The position numbers were made by a program, and so were the translations under genes. Shown one piece after another: positions 1 to 9,800 of a stretch of DNA of 64,000 nt. Below the pieces are notes generated by a model. It had not been told where the DNA came from, did no database searches, and saw only the letters and a program-made list of their open reading frames with translations. The stretch is from Actinoalloteichus_B caeruleus (lineage in GTDB: Bacteria; Actinomycetota; Actinomycetes; Mycobacteriales; Pseudonocardiaceae): NCBI RefSeq assembly GCF_000718005.1, contig NZ_JODV01000004.1. One strand, 5' to 3'. Position 1 is the first letter of the stretch. The number at the start of each line of letters is the position of its first letter.

Positions 1-1148
1 ACCCGGATGTCACCGACGAGCGGGTGGTCGGCCAGCGACGCCAGGCCCTCCCGGAAACGGGTCGCCAGCGGTTGGGAGCGGGCGACCAGCCCCTCCTGCT
101 CGATGATGTCGAGGTTGGCCAGGGCCACCGCGCTCCCGACCGGGTGGCCGCTGAAGGTGTAGCCGTGGAAGAAGCCGTAGTCCTGGCACAGGACCTCGGC
201 GATGGCGTCGCTCATGAGCACCGCGCCGAAGGAGAAGTACCCGCTGGTGATCCCCTTCGCCGTGACGACGATGTCGGGGTCCATGCCCCGGGTCTCGGAG
301 TCGAACCAGGACCCGGTGCGGCCGAACGCGGTGATGACCTCGTCGGCGACGAGGAGGATGCCGTGCCGGGACAGCACCTCCCGGACGCGGGGCCAGTAGT
401 CCTCGGGTGGGGTCAGCACGCCGCCGCCGCCCATCACGGGTTCGCCGACCATCGCCGCGATCCGGTCGGGTCCGATCCGGTCGATCGTCTCCTCCAGCTC
501 GGCGATGAGGAAGTCCGTGGGGTCGGCGTCCCCGTAGAGCTCGGACGCTCGGTACAGGTAGGGCGGGGACACCTTGACGACGTCGGGGAGGTTGGGGCCG
601 ACCCCGGCCTGCATCGCGTCGAACCCCGTGAGGGTGCCCGCACCGTAGCTCCCGCCGTGGAAACCGAAGTTGCGGGAGATGATCCAGGTGCGGTCCGGTT
701 CTCCGCGCCGACCGTGGTAGAGGCGGGCCGCCTTGATGGAGGTCTCCACGCCGTCCGCTCCACCGCTGGTGAAGAACACCCGGTTCAGGTCGCCGGGCGC
801 CATTCCGGCGAGGCGGGCGGCCAACGCGACGGTGGTGTCGGTGCTGAACTCCTGGTAGGCGGTGAAGTACTCCAGCTCGGCGATCTGCTTCGCGGCCGCG
901 TCGGCCAGCTCGCGCCGCCCGTGCCCGACGTGGGAGTGCCACAGCCCCCCGCCTGTCGCGTCGATCAGTTCCCTGCCCTCGGCGTCCCAGACCGTCGACC
1001 CCTTCCCCCGCACGATCACGACCCGTTCGGACACCGAGTCCGCCTGCATGGGGTGGAGGAGGTGACGGCGGTCCAGATCGGCGAGTTCGGCCGCGGAATA
1101 TGTCGTCGTCTGCTTTCCGGAGGAATGGATCGTCACGGGATTTCCCAT
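1..1148 (-). CDS. Class III PLP aminotransferase (C-terminus cut by window edge)
   Basis: Fold-type I, class III (omega-amino acid:pyruvate type) aminotransferase. About 382 codons are visible of a usual 440-460; the C-terminal part lies left of position 1. Seen: a near N-terminal GGGLWHSHVGHG region, LLVADEVITAFGRTG with the Asp that binds the pyridine nitrogen, and TAKGITSGY with the Schiff-base lysine. The ATG at 1148 gives MGNPVTIHSS; no in-frame start lies just upstream and the ribosome site is weak. It is the last visible gene of a minus-strand run (ArsR, AHSA1-VOC, AlkD, P450). In a cluster with a beta-tyrosine pathway it could remove the beta-amino group or build an aminosugar; both are inference. 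A shifted reading frame covering the same bases is a shadow. Confidence 0.85.
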   Translation of the reverse strand, partial: MGNPVTIHSSGKQTTTYSAAELADLDRRHLLHPMQADSVSERVVIVRGKGSTVWDAEGRELIDATGGGLWHSHVGHGRRELADAAAKQIAELEYFTAYQEFSTDTTVALAARLAGMAPGDLNRVFFTSGGADGVETSIKAARLYHGRRGEPDRTWIISRNFGFHGGSYGAGTLTGFDAMQAGVGPNLPDVVKVSPPYLYRASELYGDADPTDFLIAELEETIDRIGPDRIAAMVGEPVMGGGGVLTPPEDYWPRVREVLSRHGILLVADEVITAFGRTGSWFDSETRGMDPDIVVTAKGITSGYFSFGAVLMSDAIAEVLCQDYGFFHGYTFSGHPVGSAVALANLDIIEQEGLVARSQPLATRFREGLASLADHPLVGDIR

Positions 1149-1342
1149 CGTCGAGGACCACGGGGGTCGCTGGCAGGAGGTGGTGGGCGGCGGTGATGTC
1201 CGCGAACGGCGTGATTTCCTCCCGCACCTTTTCCGGGAGTCAGGACTCACGCTCAACCGATGCTAGATCGGTGGACCGGGCCGCTCGTACTTCCACGTTG
1301 CTCGTTCTCCCGGGTGGGGGCCGACGGTCGCCCCGGGGGCGC

Positions 1343-2608
1343 TCACCAGGAGACGGGCAGGGCACGGAGCCGTGCCAGGGTGAGGTCGTCGTACCAGGGG
1401 ACCTGCTCGGCGGGCACGGCGAGCCGCAGACCTGGGAGCCGTCCGGTGAGGGTGCGGAACGCGATCTCCAACTCCAGCCTGGCGAGGTTGTGCCCCATGC
1501 AGTGGTGGATTCCGTGACTGAAGGCGAAATGTCCCACCGGCGGCCGTTCGATGTCGAATTCGTCGGGGTGGGAGGACAGGTCGGGACCGAAATGCATCGC
1601 GGCGAAACCGATGAGTATTCCCTCGCCCTCCCGGATCAGCGTGCCCGCGATCTCGATGTCGGCGAGCGCGACCCTGGCGAGTTGTTCGACGAGCGAGAGG
1701 TGGCGCATCATCTCGTCCACGGCTCCGGGCACGAGTTCCGGCGAGCTGGCCAGCAGCGCGTACTGCCCCGGGTTGTCCAGGAGTGCGAGGGTGCCGAGGG
1801 CGAGGGTCTGGGTGCTGGTGACGGTGCCGGCGACCAGGATGGCGAGGGCGAACGCGACCAGCTCGTCGACGGTGAGCTCCCCCGTCCTGAGGTGGTCGTC
1901 GATCACGCGGTCGAGGAGACCGGGGGTGCCGCCGACCTCGGCCGTCTCCCGGGCGGCCTTCCTGCGGACCAGGTCCTCCAGGTAGGAGGTCAGTTCGGCC
2001 TCGGCGGCCTCGGCGCGGGCGGGGTCGAACAGCGTCGAGGCCGGCCCCTCGAAGCGATCCCGTTCCTGGTAGGGGACGCCGAGGAAGGAACAGACGACCA
2101 TCATCGGCACCGGGCGGGCGAAGGCGTCGACGAGGTCGGCGGACGAGCCGCGTTCCACCATGCCGTCGAGGACCTCGTCGACGATGCGTTGGATCTCGTC
2201 GCGGTGGGCCTGGACGCGTCGCAGGGTGAAGCTGGGCAGCAACATGCGGCGCTGCCGGGTGTGGTCGGGCGGGTCGACCCCGAAGAGGACACCGGCGAAG
2301 CCGCCGTCCTCCTCCCGCGCCATCTCCCGGGTGGCGCGCATGTGGAGGTGGCTCTCGTGGAGGACGGGGTGGCCGGGGAGGTCGGCCCGGCTGGACAACC
2401 GGGGGTCGGCCAGCAGGGCACGGGCCTCCTCGACGCCCGTCACGAGCCACGCGGTGCGTCCGTCGTAGAGCCGCACCCTGCTGAGCGGGCGGGGGCCCCG
2501 CAGGTCGGCGAGGGCTGGGGACGGCCGGTAGGGGCACTCCCTCGGGCGGGGGTAGTGGGGGAGGTCCTCGGTCGTGGCCCGCGGTGACCCGTCCATCGGC
2601 TGTGCCAT
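1343..2608 (-). CDS. Cytochrome P450
   Basis: Bacterial class I cytochrome P450, 421 aa, soluble, needing a ferredoxin partner. Seen: an N-terminal CPYRPSP segment typical of many actinomycete P450s, I-helix region LVAGTVTSTQT (the acid usually before the Thr pair is Val here), the ExxR helix, and the heme loop FSHGIHHCMGHNLARLE with the cysteine thiolate. The start ATG at 2608 follows AGGAGGAGACGAC. It resembles the P450 at 24602-25828 along its whole length (same N-terminal CPYRPS, RLYxGRxAWLVTG, GVDPPxHTRQR and heme loop), so the two are probably paralogues. Likely role is oxidation of the aryl acid or of the assembled scaffold; the substrate cannot be read from sequence. Confidence 0.93.
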   Translation of the reverse strand: MAQPMDGSPRATTEDLPHYPRPRECPYRPSPALADLRGPRPLSRVRLYDGRTAWLVTGVEEARALLADPRLSSRADLPGHPVLHESHLHMRATREMAREEDGGFAGVLFGVDPPDHTRQRRMLLPSFTLRRVQAHRDEIQRIVDEVLDGMVERGSSADLVDAFARPVPMMVVCSFLGVPYQERDRFEGPASTLFDPARAEAAEAELTSYLEDLVRRKAARETAEVGGTPGLLDRVIDDHLRTGELTVDELVAFALAILVAGTVTSTQTLALGTLALLDNPGQYALLASSPELVPGAVDEMMRHLSLVEQLARVALADIEIAGTLIREGEGILIGFAAMHFGPDLSSHPDEFDIERPPVGHFAFSHGIHHCMGHNLARLELEIAFRTLTGRLPGLRLAVPAEQVPWYDDLTLARLRALPVSW

Positions 2609-2960
2609 GTCGTCTCCTCCTGTCGTCGGCGGCCACGGGCGTGGACGCGGCAGGAGCGTTCGTCCCGGCCCGCGCCCGTGCCAGCCCCTCGGCCGACCCG
2701 GCCGTCGCACCGGTCGCGGTGACGTGCTGCCTCGGGGAGGCGCCGCTCCCGGCCGGTCCGGGCCGCTCGACGGGAGGGGCGGTGGGAGTGCGCCCGGCGG
2801 CGCGGGACACGGGCGGTGCGCCGTCCCGCGCCGGGTGCGCGGCGCGGCGGGACCGCCGTCGTCGACTCCCGCCGTGCGGCGTGGTGGACGCCGGGGCGAG
2901 GGGTTCACCGTCCATCGTGCCGGGGGGCGGGCCGGTTCGTCGTCTCCTGTCGTGCCTGAC

Positions 2961-3004
2961 GGGGGCCGGGGGCCGAGGGCCGGGAGTCGGGGGCCGGGGG
3001 CCGG
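2961..3004 (+). repeat. G-tract array, possible G-quadruplex
   Basis: Six runs of three to five G separated by two to four bases (GGGGGCC units repeated with small changes). Short spacers between G runs fit the pattern of intramolecular G-quadruplexes. It sits upstream of the P450 at 1343-2608 on the opposite strand; a regulatory role is only a guess. Confidence 0.45.
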
Positions 3005-3131
3005 CGGGGCTCCGCCGGGACGGCGGCGTGCGGGGACGCGGCGCGGGCCGAGGAGGGAGTGGAGAGGCGCGTGGAGGGGCGCGTGCAGAGGCGGTTGGCC
3101 GGCACCGGGCGGATCCCGGCCGGACGGAGAA

Positions 3132-3167
3132 CCCGTTCGCCCGCGTGGCGCGACGCGGGCGAACGGG
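3132..3167 (-). terminator. Hairpin terminator after AlkD gene
   Basis: Perfect 14-bp inverted repeat, CCCGTTCGCCCGCG and its complement, with an 8-base loop, about 60 bp beyond the stop codon of the AlkD-like gene (end 3226). No T-run follows, which is usual in high-GC actinomycetes. Confidence 0.7.
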
Positions 3168-3225
3168 AGCGAGGACACCGTGGAGGGCACGGGCGGTGGG
3201 CGGCTCCGCCCGACCGCCGAAGGGT

Positions 3226-3963
3226 CTACCTGCCGCGCTGGGCCTTGCCCAGCCCCCGGTAGTGCTCGCGACGTTCCTTGTCGAGGTGCTCGATGGCGTA
3301 ACGCAGCATCGTGCGCGGCATGGTGGCCGCGTGCTCGTCCAGGAAGGCGATGAGCCGGTCCGGCTGTCTCCTCCCGGCCTCCCGCACCCACCCTCCGACC
3401 GCCTTGTGGATGAGGTCCTCCTCGTCGTGCAGCAGGATCTCGGCGATGCGGAAGGTGTCGTCCACCTGGTCGTGCCGGATGAAGTAGAAGGTGCTCACCA
3501 CCGCGGTCCGGCGTTCCCAGATGTTCGACGAGCGAGCCAGCTCGTAGAGGATGTCGCGGGGTTTGTCGAACAGGTAGCCGCCGACCACGTGGGGGGCGGC
3601 CACATCGACCAGGTCCCAGTTGTTGATCCGGTCGATCCGCCGCAGGTAGAGGTCGAACAGTTCCTGCCGCCTCGACTCCGGGGTCCTCCTGCGCCGGGCC
3701 TGTTTGTCCATGATGCTCAGCCCGCCAGCCCTGACCTCGTGGATCGGGCTTTCCAGGAGCCGTTCGACCTCGTCCGGCTCCATGTCGATGAACTCCTTGG
3801 CGAGCGCGAACACCTGTCCCATGCGGACGCCGAGGAAGGTGTCGCCCTCTCCGTACTCCCCCGCACCGGACTTGAAGTAGCGCTGGATCTTCTGGAGTTC
3901 CTCCTCGGAGCGGTGCTCCTCGAGGCGTTCGACGAAATGGTCGGCCGTGAGTGTGGTCGTCAT
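3226..3963 (-). CDS. AlkD-family DNA alkylation repair glycosylase
   Basis: 245-aa all-helical HEAT-like repeat protein of the AlkD family, monofunctional DNA glycosylases that release alkylated bases. Seen: the EYGEGDTFLGVRMGQVF N-terminal repeat, NNWDLVDVAAPHVVGGYL (the NWDLVD motif holds the catalytic-site Trp and Asp), WERRTAVVSTFYFI and DLIHKAVGGWVREAG; length matches the family. The start at 3963 gives MTTTLTADHF. Known family context: AlkD paralogues in producer clusters (YtkR2 for yatakemycin, TxnU for trioxacarcin) excise the product's own DNA adducts and give self-resistance. Here it lies between a P450 and a regulator at the cluster edge, so a self-resistance role is a reasonable inference; a general repair gene that happens to be nearby is the alternative. 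Confidence 0.9.
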   Translation of the reverse strand: MTTTLTADHFVERLEEHRSEEELQKIQRYFKSGAGEYGEGDTFLGVRMGQVFALAKEFIDMEPDEVERLLESPIHEVRAGGLSIMDKQARRRRTPESRRQELFDLYLRRIDRINNWDLVDVAAPHVVGGYLFDKPRDILYELARSSNIWERRTAVVSTFYFIRHDQVDDTFRIAEILLHDEEDLIHKAVGGWVREAGRRQPDRLIAFLDEHAATMPRTMLRYAIEHLDKERREHYRGLGKAQRGR

Positions 3964-4027
3964 CCACCCATCCCTGTGCTCTCGCCTCGGCCGGAGCCGA
4001 GTGCCACCAGCAGTACGAGCCCGGCGA

Positions 4028-5008
4028 TCAGGTGCGGGACGAGATCTGCTGGAGCGCCCAACGGTTGCCGTCGGGGTCGGAGAAGAACGCGAAGCCCACG
4101 TTGTTCAGGTCCTCGCCCTCCTCCGCCGGCCGGAAGCCCTCCGGACCGGGGACCTGGACCTCACTGACCTCGACGCCCCGGCCCAGCAGTTCCTCCCGGG
4201 CCGCGCGGATGTCGCGGACGACGAGCTGGAGCCCCTGCATCGAGCCCGGCTCCATCTCCACCAGGCCGACCCCCAGGACGATGGAACAGCCCGACCCCCT
4301 CGGTGTCAACTGGACGATGCCGGGGCCGCCGTCCACCCGGGTGTCGTGGTCGACCACGAAACCCATCTGCTCCCCGTAGAACTTCTTCGAGCGGTCGATG
4401 TCGCTGACCGGCATCGCGACGACTTCCAGGGTCCAGTTCATGCGTGTGGCTCCTTCCTGCCTGATTCCGATGTTGCTTCCGCCGTCCGGGCCTGGGCGCA
4501 CGCCCGCCCGGAGTCCTCCGACCGACGTGAGCAGGGCGTCGAGCCGGGCGTGGCTCTCCCGCAGTCCCCGCTCCATCGGAGTGCGCAACGTCCTGTCCCT
4601 CGCCTCCGGGGAGGGGTGCAGGATCGTGCTGGTGACGGTGGTCCGACCGGCGCGTTCCACGAACCTCGTCGTGACGAGCGAGGTGAGGTCGGGGTGTTCG
4701 GCGCCGTCGTAGGACTCGGTGTGGACGAGCAGGCCCGGTGTCTCGATCTCGCGGTACACCCCGGACTGGGTCATCTCCGCGCCGCCCGGGCCTCGGGAGA
4801 CGAAGCGCCAGGTGCCGCCGACCCGCAGGTCCACCTCGCAGGCCACCAGGTTCCACCCGCGCGCGCCGAACCAGCGGACCAGCAGGTCGGGTTCGGTCCA
4901 GGCCGCGAAGACCAGTCGCGCGGGGGCGTCGAAGGACCGGCGCAGGGTGATCTCGCGGTCCGTGGGGGTCGTGACGCGCGTGGAGGTGGCGTCGCCGGCG
5001 AGTGACAT
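4028..5008 (-). CDS. AHSA1 (SRPBCC) domain fused to VOC-family domain
   Basis: A single open frame of 326 codons encodes two usually separate proteins. Residues 1 to about 165 are an AHSA1/SRPBCC ligand-binding domain (LRRSFDAPARLVFAAWTEP, WFGARGW, GGTWRF). After a glycine/arginine-rich linker, residues 190-326 are a vicinal-oxygen-chelate domain like the PhnB/glyoxalase family (SDIDRSKKFYGEQMGF, FFSDPDGNRWALQQI). The VOC part also has its own ATG at 4441 behind a good AGGAAGGAG site, so it may be made both as fusion and as a free 137-aa protein. The start at 5008 overlaps the ArsR stop by one base (TGATG), implying co-translation. ArsR-AHSA1 pairs are common in actinomycetes; the substrate is unknown. 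A lost stop codon between two genes is the simplest explanation of the fusion. Confidence 0.85.
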   Translation of the reverse strand: MSLAGDATSTRVTTPTDREITLRRSFDAPARLVFAAWTEPDLLVRWFGARGWNLVACEVDLRVGGTWRFVSRGPGGAEMTQSGVYREIETPGLLVHTESYDGAEHPDLTSLVTTRFVERAGRTTVTSTILHPSPEARDRTLRTPMERGLRESHARLDALLTSVGGLRAGVRPGPDGGSNIGIRQEGATRMNWTLEVVAMPVSDIDRSKKFYGEQMGFVVDHDTRVDGGPGIVQLTPRGSGCSIVLGVGLVEMEPGSMQGLQLVVRDIRAAREELLGRGVEVSEVQVPGPEGFRPAEEGEDLNNVGFAFFSDPDGNRWALQQISSRT

Positions 5009-5358
5009 CAGTGGTCGTCCGACTTCCCGTCGCGTTCCGCCCTGAGGTCGGCGAGGACGGCGTCGAGCCGTTGGAAGCGCTCCTCACTGGCGGAGCGGAA
5101 CTCCTCCAGCCAGTCGACCGCCAGGCGGATGGGGGCGACGTCCAACCGGGAGGGGCGGCGTTGCGCGTCGCGGCCCCGCACGACGAGACCGGCCCGTTCG
5201 AGCACCTTGAGGTGCTTGGAGATCGCCGGCTGGCTGATCGCGAAGGGCGCGGCGAGTTCCGTGACGGTCGCCTCCCCCTGGGCGAGGCGGGCGAGGATGG
5301 CGCGTCGGGTCGGGTCGGCGAGCGCGGCGAACGTCCTGTCGAGCACGTCGGAGTCCAT
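5008..5358 (-). CDS. ArsR-family transcriptional regulator
   Basis: 116-aa winged-helix repressor. Seen: TFAALADPTRRAILARLAQGEATVTELA and the recognition region ISQPAISKHLKVLERAGLV, followed by a basic wing (GRDAQRRPSRLD). No cysteine metal site is visible, so it belongs to the AHSA1-linked, non-metal ArsR group. It is the first gene of the minus-strand run and its stop overlaps the AHSA1-VOC start. Two direct repeats just upstream (5375-5400) are likely autoregulatory sites. Confidence 0.93.
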   Translation of the reverse strand: MDSDVLDRTFAALADPTRRAILARLAQGEATVTELAAPFAISQPAISKHLKVLERAGLVVRGRDAQRRPSRLDVAPIRLAVDWLEEFRSASEERFQRLDAVLADLRAERDGKSDDH

Positions 5359-5753
5359 CGTCCATAACCCCCCGGGTTTATTACCTTGCGGTTTTATACC
5401 GGTCTCGTCCGTTCAGGTCAAGCACGACGGAAGAAGGCTCACCCGGTTCAGCGACGGTGCCTTGGTGCCGACGGGGTGGTCCCCGCCGCCGGGGGCCGGT
5501 TCGGCCCGGGAGCCGCCCAGGTCGCTCCGCTCGTCCGTCGCCGCACGGAGGAAGGTGCGAGGGGGTCGCCGCACGATCAGGATTGACCCCGACAGCGGGG
5601 CCGAGGGACGCCCCGGACGGGCGCCTCCGGACGCGGACGAGCGAGCGGCTCGGCCCCGGCACCCACCGCTCGGGTCCCCTCGGCTGGCCCCCGTCCGGCG
5701 CCGGCGGGAAGCGGCCTCGACCCCCTCTTCCCCTCGGACCGGCAAGGAGAACC
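5359..5753. other. 395-bp divergent intergenic region
   Basis: Separates the ArsR gene (minus) from the aryl-acid operon (plus). It should carry both promoters. Apart from the AT-rich boxes near the ArsR start I see no clear element, and no gene. Confidence 0.6.
5375..5400. promoter_or_regulatory. Direct repeats upstream of ArsR gene
   Basis: Two near-identical 11-bp AT-rich boxes, GGTTTATTACC (5375-5385) and GGTTTTATACC (5390-5400), 15 bp apart in a GC-rich background and 17-42 bp before the ArsR start. They are the natural candidate for the ArsR operator/promoter. Confidence 0.5.
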
Positions 5754-6800
5754 ATGACCGGCAGCGGCGACGTCACCCTGAGCGAGGCCGACTACCTCCG
5801 GCTGATCATCCACGGCACGACCGCCTTCGAGCTCCTGCGCACCGCGATGGAGTTCGACCTGTTCGAGCGGCTCGAGGCCGAGAACGGGCTGACCCTGGAA
5901 CAGGTGGCCGACGCCATCGGCGTCGCCGAACAACCCGCGCGGATCCTCCTGCTGGGGCTCGCCTCCCTGTCGTTGGTGACCAGGGAGGGCGAGCGCTACG
6001 TCAACAGCCCCGTGATCCGCCGGAAGATGCTCCGCGACGCTCCCCGGTTCCTGGGGCCGCTGCTGGACGTCCAGGCGGAGGTCATCAACCAGTCGATGGG
6101 GGACTTCGCCGAGTCGATGCGGCAGGGCACCAACGTCGGGCTCCGGCACATCCCGGGACCCGGCACCACGCTCTACGAGCGCCTCACCGCGCACCCCCGG
6201 CTCCAGGAGGTCTTCTACGCGAACATGGGGGACGCCTCGCGGAAGGCCTTCGCGCGGATCCTCGACTTCCACGACTTCTCCGGCGTCCGCCACCTCGTCG
6301 ACCTCGGTGGCGGCGACGGCACCAACGGCCGCGAACTGGCCAGGCGTTACCCCGAGCTCACCGTGACGGTCGTCGACCAGGAGAGCGTCACCCGGCTCGC
6401 CTCCTCCCGGGTGGAGGACCCCGAGCTCCTCGGACGCATGCGCTTCCACCCCGGCGACCTGTTCACCGTGGACCTCCCCCGCGACGCCGACGCGATCCTG
6501 TTCTTCCACCTCTTCGAGATCTGGTCGCTGGAGCGCAACACCGAGCTGCTCCGGCGCTGCCACGACGCCCTGCCCGAGGGCGGCGTCTGCCTCGTCTACA
6601 ACTTCGTCTCCAACGACGAGGGCACCGGTTCGCTCAGCGCCGGTCTCGTCTCCCCCTACTTCCTCACCCTCGCCTCCGGCGAGGGCATGACCTACTCGCC
6701 GCGCGACGTCGAACGCGCGGTCCGGGACGCGGGCTTCTCCCACGTCGAACGCCACGACGACCTCGGGTTCAGCCACACGTTGGTCATCGGCCGCAAGTAA
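5754..6800 (+). CDS. SAM-dependent methyltransferase of the aryl-acid operon
   Basis: 348-aa class I methyltransferase of the plant-type small-molecule O-methyltransferase family: N-terminal winged-helix dimerisation domain (EQVADAIGVAEQPARILLLGL) and C-terminal Rossmann domain with the SAM loop LVDLGGGDGTNG, then VVDQESV. It has the same position and family as NcsB1 (O-methylates the naphthoate of neocarzinostatin) and MdpB1 (maduropeptin methylsalicylate), directly before the iterative PKS. ATG 5754 follows AAGGAG; an upstream in-frame extension has no coding character. The 75-bp gap to the PKS suggests one transcript. Whether it methylates oxygen or carbon on the ring cannot be decided here. 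Confidence 0.92.
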   Translation: MTGSGDVTLSEADYLRLIIHGTTAFELLRTAMEFDLFERLEAENGLTLEQVADAIGVAEQPARILLLGLASLSLVTREGERYVNSPVIRRKMLRDAPRFLGPLLDVQAEVINQSMGDFAESMRQGTNVGLRHIPGPGTTLYERLTAHPRLQEVFYANMGDASRKAFARILDFHDFSGVRHLVDLGGGDGTNGRELARRYPELTVTVVDQESVTRLASSRVEDPELLGRMRFHPGDLFTVDLPRDADAILFFHLFEIWSLERNTELLRRCHDALPEGGVCLVYNFVSNDEGTGSLSAGLVSPYFLTLASGEGMTYSPRDVERAVRDAGFSHVERHDDLGFSHTLVIGRK

Positions 6801-6875
6801 CCGCGCCCCCGATCGTTCCCACCAACGCCGCCGTGGTGAGGGGCACCGGCGGCGTCGAAGGAGGTTGTCCCCACG

Positions 6876-9800
6876 ATGAGTTCCTCCGAGCCCGTCGCCG
6901 TCATCGGGATGGCATGCCGATTCGCCGGGGACGTCGACTCCCCGGAGGCGTTCTGGGACCTGCTGAGCACCGGTGGCGTGACCGTCGACGACATCCCCGA
7001 AGACCGCTGGGAGTCCTACGCGGCACGTGGCCCGGACCACGCGGCGGCGGTGCGCCGCGCCCCAGGGCGGGGCGCGTTCCTGCGCGACGTCCGGGGGTTC
7101 GACGCCGACTTCTTCGGCATCACGCCACGCGAGGCGGCGCAGATGGACCCGCAGCAACGCCTGGTGCTGGAGGTGTCCTGGGAGGCGCTGGAGCACGCCG
7201 GGATCCCGCCCACCGACCTCGCCGGCACGGACACCGGCGTCTACGTCGGCGTCGGATCGGACGACTACGGCCGCAGGCTGTTGGAGGACCTCCCCCGGAT
7301 CGAGGCGTGGACGGGGATCGGCACGGCCCACTGCGGGGTCGCCAACCGCGTGTCGCACGCCCTGGACCTGCGGGGTCCGAGCATGGCCGTGGACACGGCC
7401 TGCTCCTCGTCACTGGTGTCGCTGCACCTGGCGGTGCAGGCGCTGCGGGCGGGCGAGTGCCCGGTGGCGCTGGCAGGCGGCGTCCTGGTGATCACCTCAC
7501 CCGGGCTGTCACTCGTGCTCGACGCGGCGGGAGCGACCGCCGCCGACGGGCGGTGCAAGACCTTCGACGCCGACGCCGACGGGTACGGGCGGGGCGAGGG
7601 CGCCGGCATGGTGGTGCTCCGGCGGTTGTCCGACGCCCGCCGCGACGGCGACCGCGTCCTCGCGGTCATCCGGGGCAGCGCCGTGCGCCAGGACGGCCGG
7701 ACCAGCGGGATCATGGCCCCCGACGGGACCGCGCAGGCGCGGCTGATGCGACGGGCCTGCGAGAACGCCGGAGTCGACCCGTCGGAGGTCGACTACGTGG
7801 AGGCCCACGGCACCGGCACCCCCACCGGCGACCCGGTCGAGGCCGGGGCGATGGCGTCGGTGTTCGGCCGGGGCAGACCGCCGGAGCGGCCCCTGCTCAC
7901 CGGCTCGGTGAAACCCAACATCGGTCACCTGGAGGCCGGCGCGGGCATCGCCGGGGTCCTCAAGGCGGTGCTCGCGCTCCGCCACGAGCTGATCCCGCCG
8001 ACCGTCAACCTCACCCGGCCGAACCCGGCCGTCGCCTGGGCGGACTCCGGCCTGCGCGTGGTGACCGAACCGACCCCCTGGCCGAGGTCCGACCGGCCCC
8101 GGCTGGCCGGCGTCTCCGGGTACGGCTACGGCGGGACCATCGCCCACGTCGTGCTGGCGGAGGCGGACCCGCCAGACCAACGACGGCCCGAGGACCCCGG
8201 CGGCGCGGACCCGTCGGGACACGGCCTCGTCCCGACCGCTCCGCCCGCCCTCCACCCCGTCTCGGCGGGGTCGGCGGCCGCCGTCCGCCGGCACGCCGGC
8301 CGGCTGGCCGACCGGCTCGCAGGGGTCGGGAGCCCGCTCGGCGACCTCGGCCACACGCTGGCCCGCCGCCGCTCCCACCTCACCCACCGGGCGGCGGTCG
8401 TCGCCCGGGACGGCGCGGAACTGGCCCGGGGTCTTCGGGAGGTGGCCGAGGCCGACGCCGACGCGCTGGTCGGCTCGGTCCTGCCGGGTTCCGCGTTGGG
8501 CGCGGTGTGGGTGTTCTCGGGGCACGGGTCGCAGTGGACCGGGATGGGACGGGAGCTGTTGACCGGCTCCCCCGAGTTCGCCGCCACGATCGACCGGATC
8601 GCCCCCCTGTTCGAGGCGGAACTGGGTCTCTCCCCGAGGGCCGCGCTGCTCGGTGACCTCCCCCGGTCGGCCGACGTCGTCCAACCGTTGATCTTCGCCG
8701 TCCAGGCGGGGCTCGCCGCCGTCTGGTCCTCGCTCGGCTTACGACCGGCCGCCGTCCTCGGCCACTCGGTGGGCGAGATCGCGGCGGCCGTGACCGCCGG
8801 TGTCCTCACCCTCGAGCAGGGCGCTCGTCTGGTGGCGCGGCGTTCCGCGCTGCTGCGGCGGGTGGCCGGGCACGGCGGCATGGCCATGATCCGCCTGCCC
8901 GCCGAGGAGACCGAGCGGCGGCTGGCCGACCACCCCGACGTGGTCGTCGCCGTCGAGGCCTCCCCGTCGTCCACCGTGATCTCCGGTCCCGCCGGGGCCG
9001 TCGCCGAGGTGTGCGCGCGGTGGCGGGACCAGGGGGTCGCCGTGCGCCGCGTCGACGCGGACGTCGCCTTCCACGGGCCGGCGATGGACCCGCTGCTGGA
9101 CCCGCTGCGCGAGGGCCTGTCCGACCTGGCCCCTGGCGCGGCGGCCCTGCCGGTGTACGGAACGGCCGATCCGGACCCGAGGTCGGCGGCGATCCGGGAC
9201 GCCGACTACTGGGCGCTGAACCTGCGTGGCCGCGTCCGCTTCGCCTCCGCCGTCGCCGCGGCGGTGGAGGACGGTCACCGCCTGTTCCTGGAGGTCTCCC
9301 CGCACCCGGTGGTCGAGCACTCGCTCAGGGAGACGCTGGAGCACCTCGGTATCGACGACGCGTTCGTCACGCACTCGCTGCGCCGGGGCCGCCCCGAACG
9401 AGAAGCGCTGTCGCGCGGGCTCGGCGCGCTGTACTGCCACGGCGCCGACGTCGACTGGACGCGGCACTGGCCGGGGGGCGCCCTCGTCGACCTGCCCACC
9501 ACCCCCTGGGACCGGCGACCGCACTGGGTGGCGGAACACCGACGCCCGTCGACGTTCGGGGCCGGCCACGACCCGGCCCGGCACACCCTGCTCGGGTCCC
9601 GGCTGCGGCTCACCGACGGATCGGGGGCCCAGGTCTGGGTGACCAGGCTGGACCGCGAGTCCCGCCCCTTCCCCGGCGAGCACCCCGTGCGGGGGGTGGA
9701 GATCGTGCCCGCCGCGGTGTTGCTGTGCACCCTCCTCGCCGCCGCGGGGTCCCGAGACGACTCCCACCGGATCGCCGATGTCGCGTTGCGGACGCCCGTC

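Larger units (their letters stand above)
2609..3225. other. 617-bp non-coding gap, G-rich
   Basis: No convincing gene on either strand: long open frames here are proline/arginine/glycine-rich shadows of GC-rich DNA. It holds a G-tract array at 2961-3000 and a strong hairpin at 3132-3167. The P450 promoter should lie near 2620-2750. Confidence 0.6.

Noticed and set aside
10..1227. Long open frame on the minus strand overlapping the aminotransferase
   Set aside because: After the first few codons it is an Arg/Pro/Gly-rich shadow; the frame 1148 to 1 carries the clear class III aminotransferase motifs.
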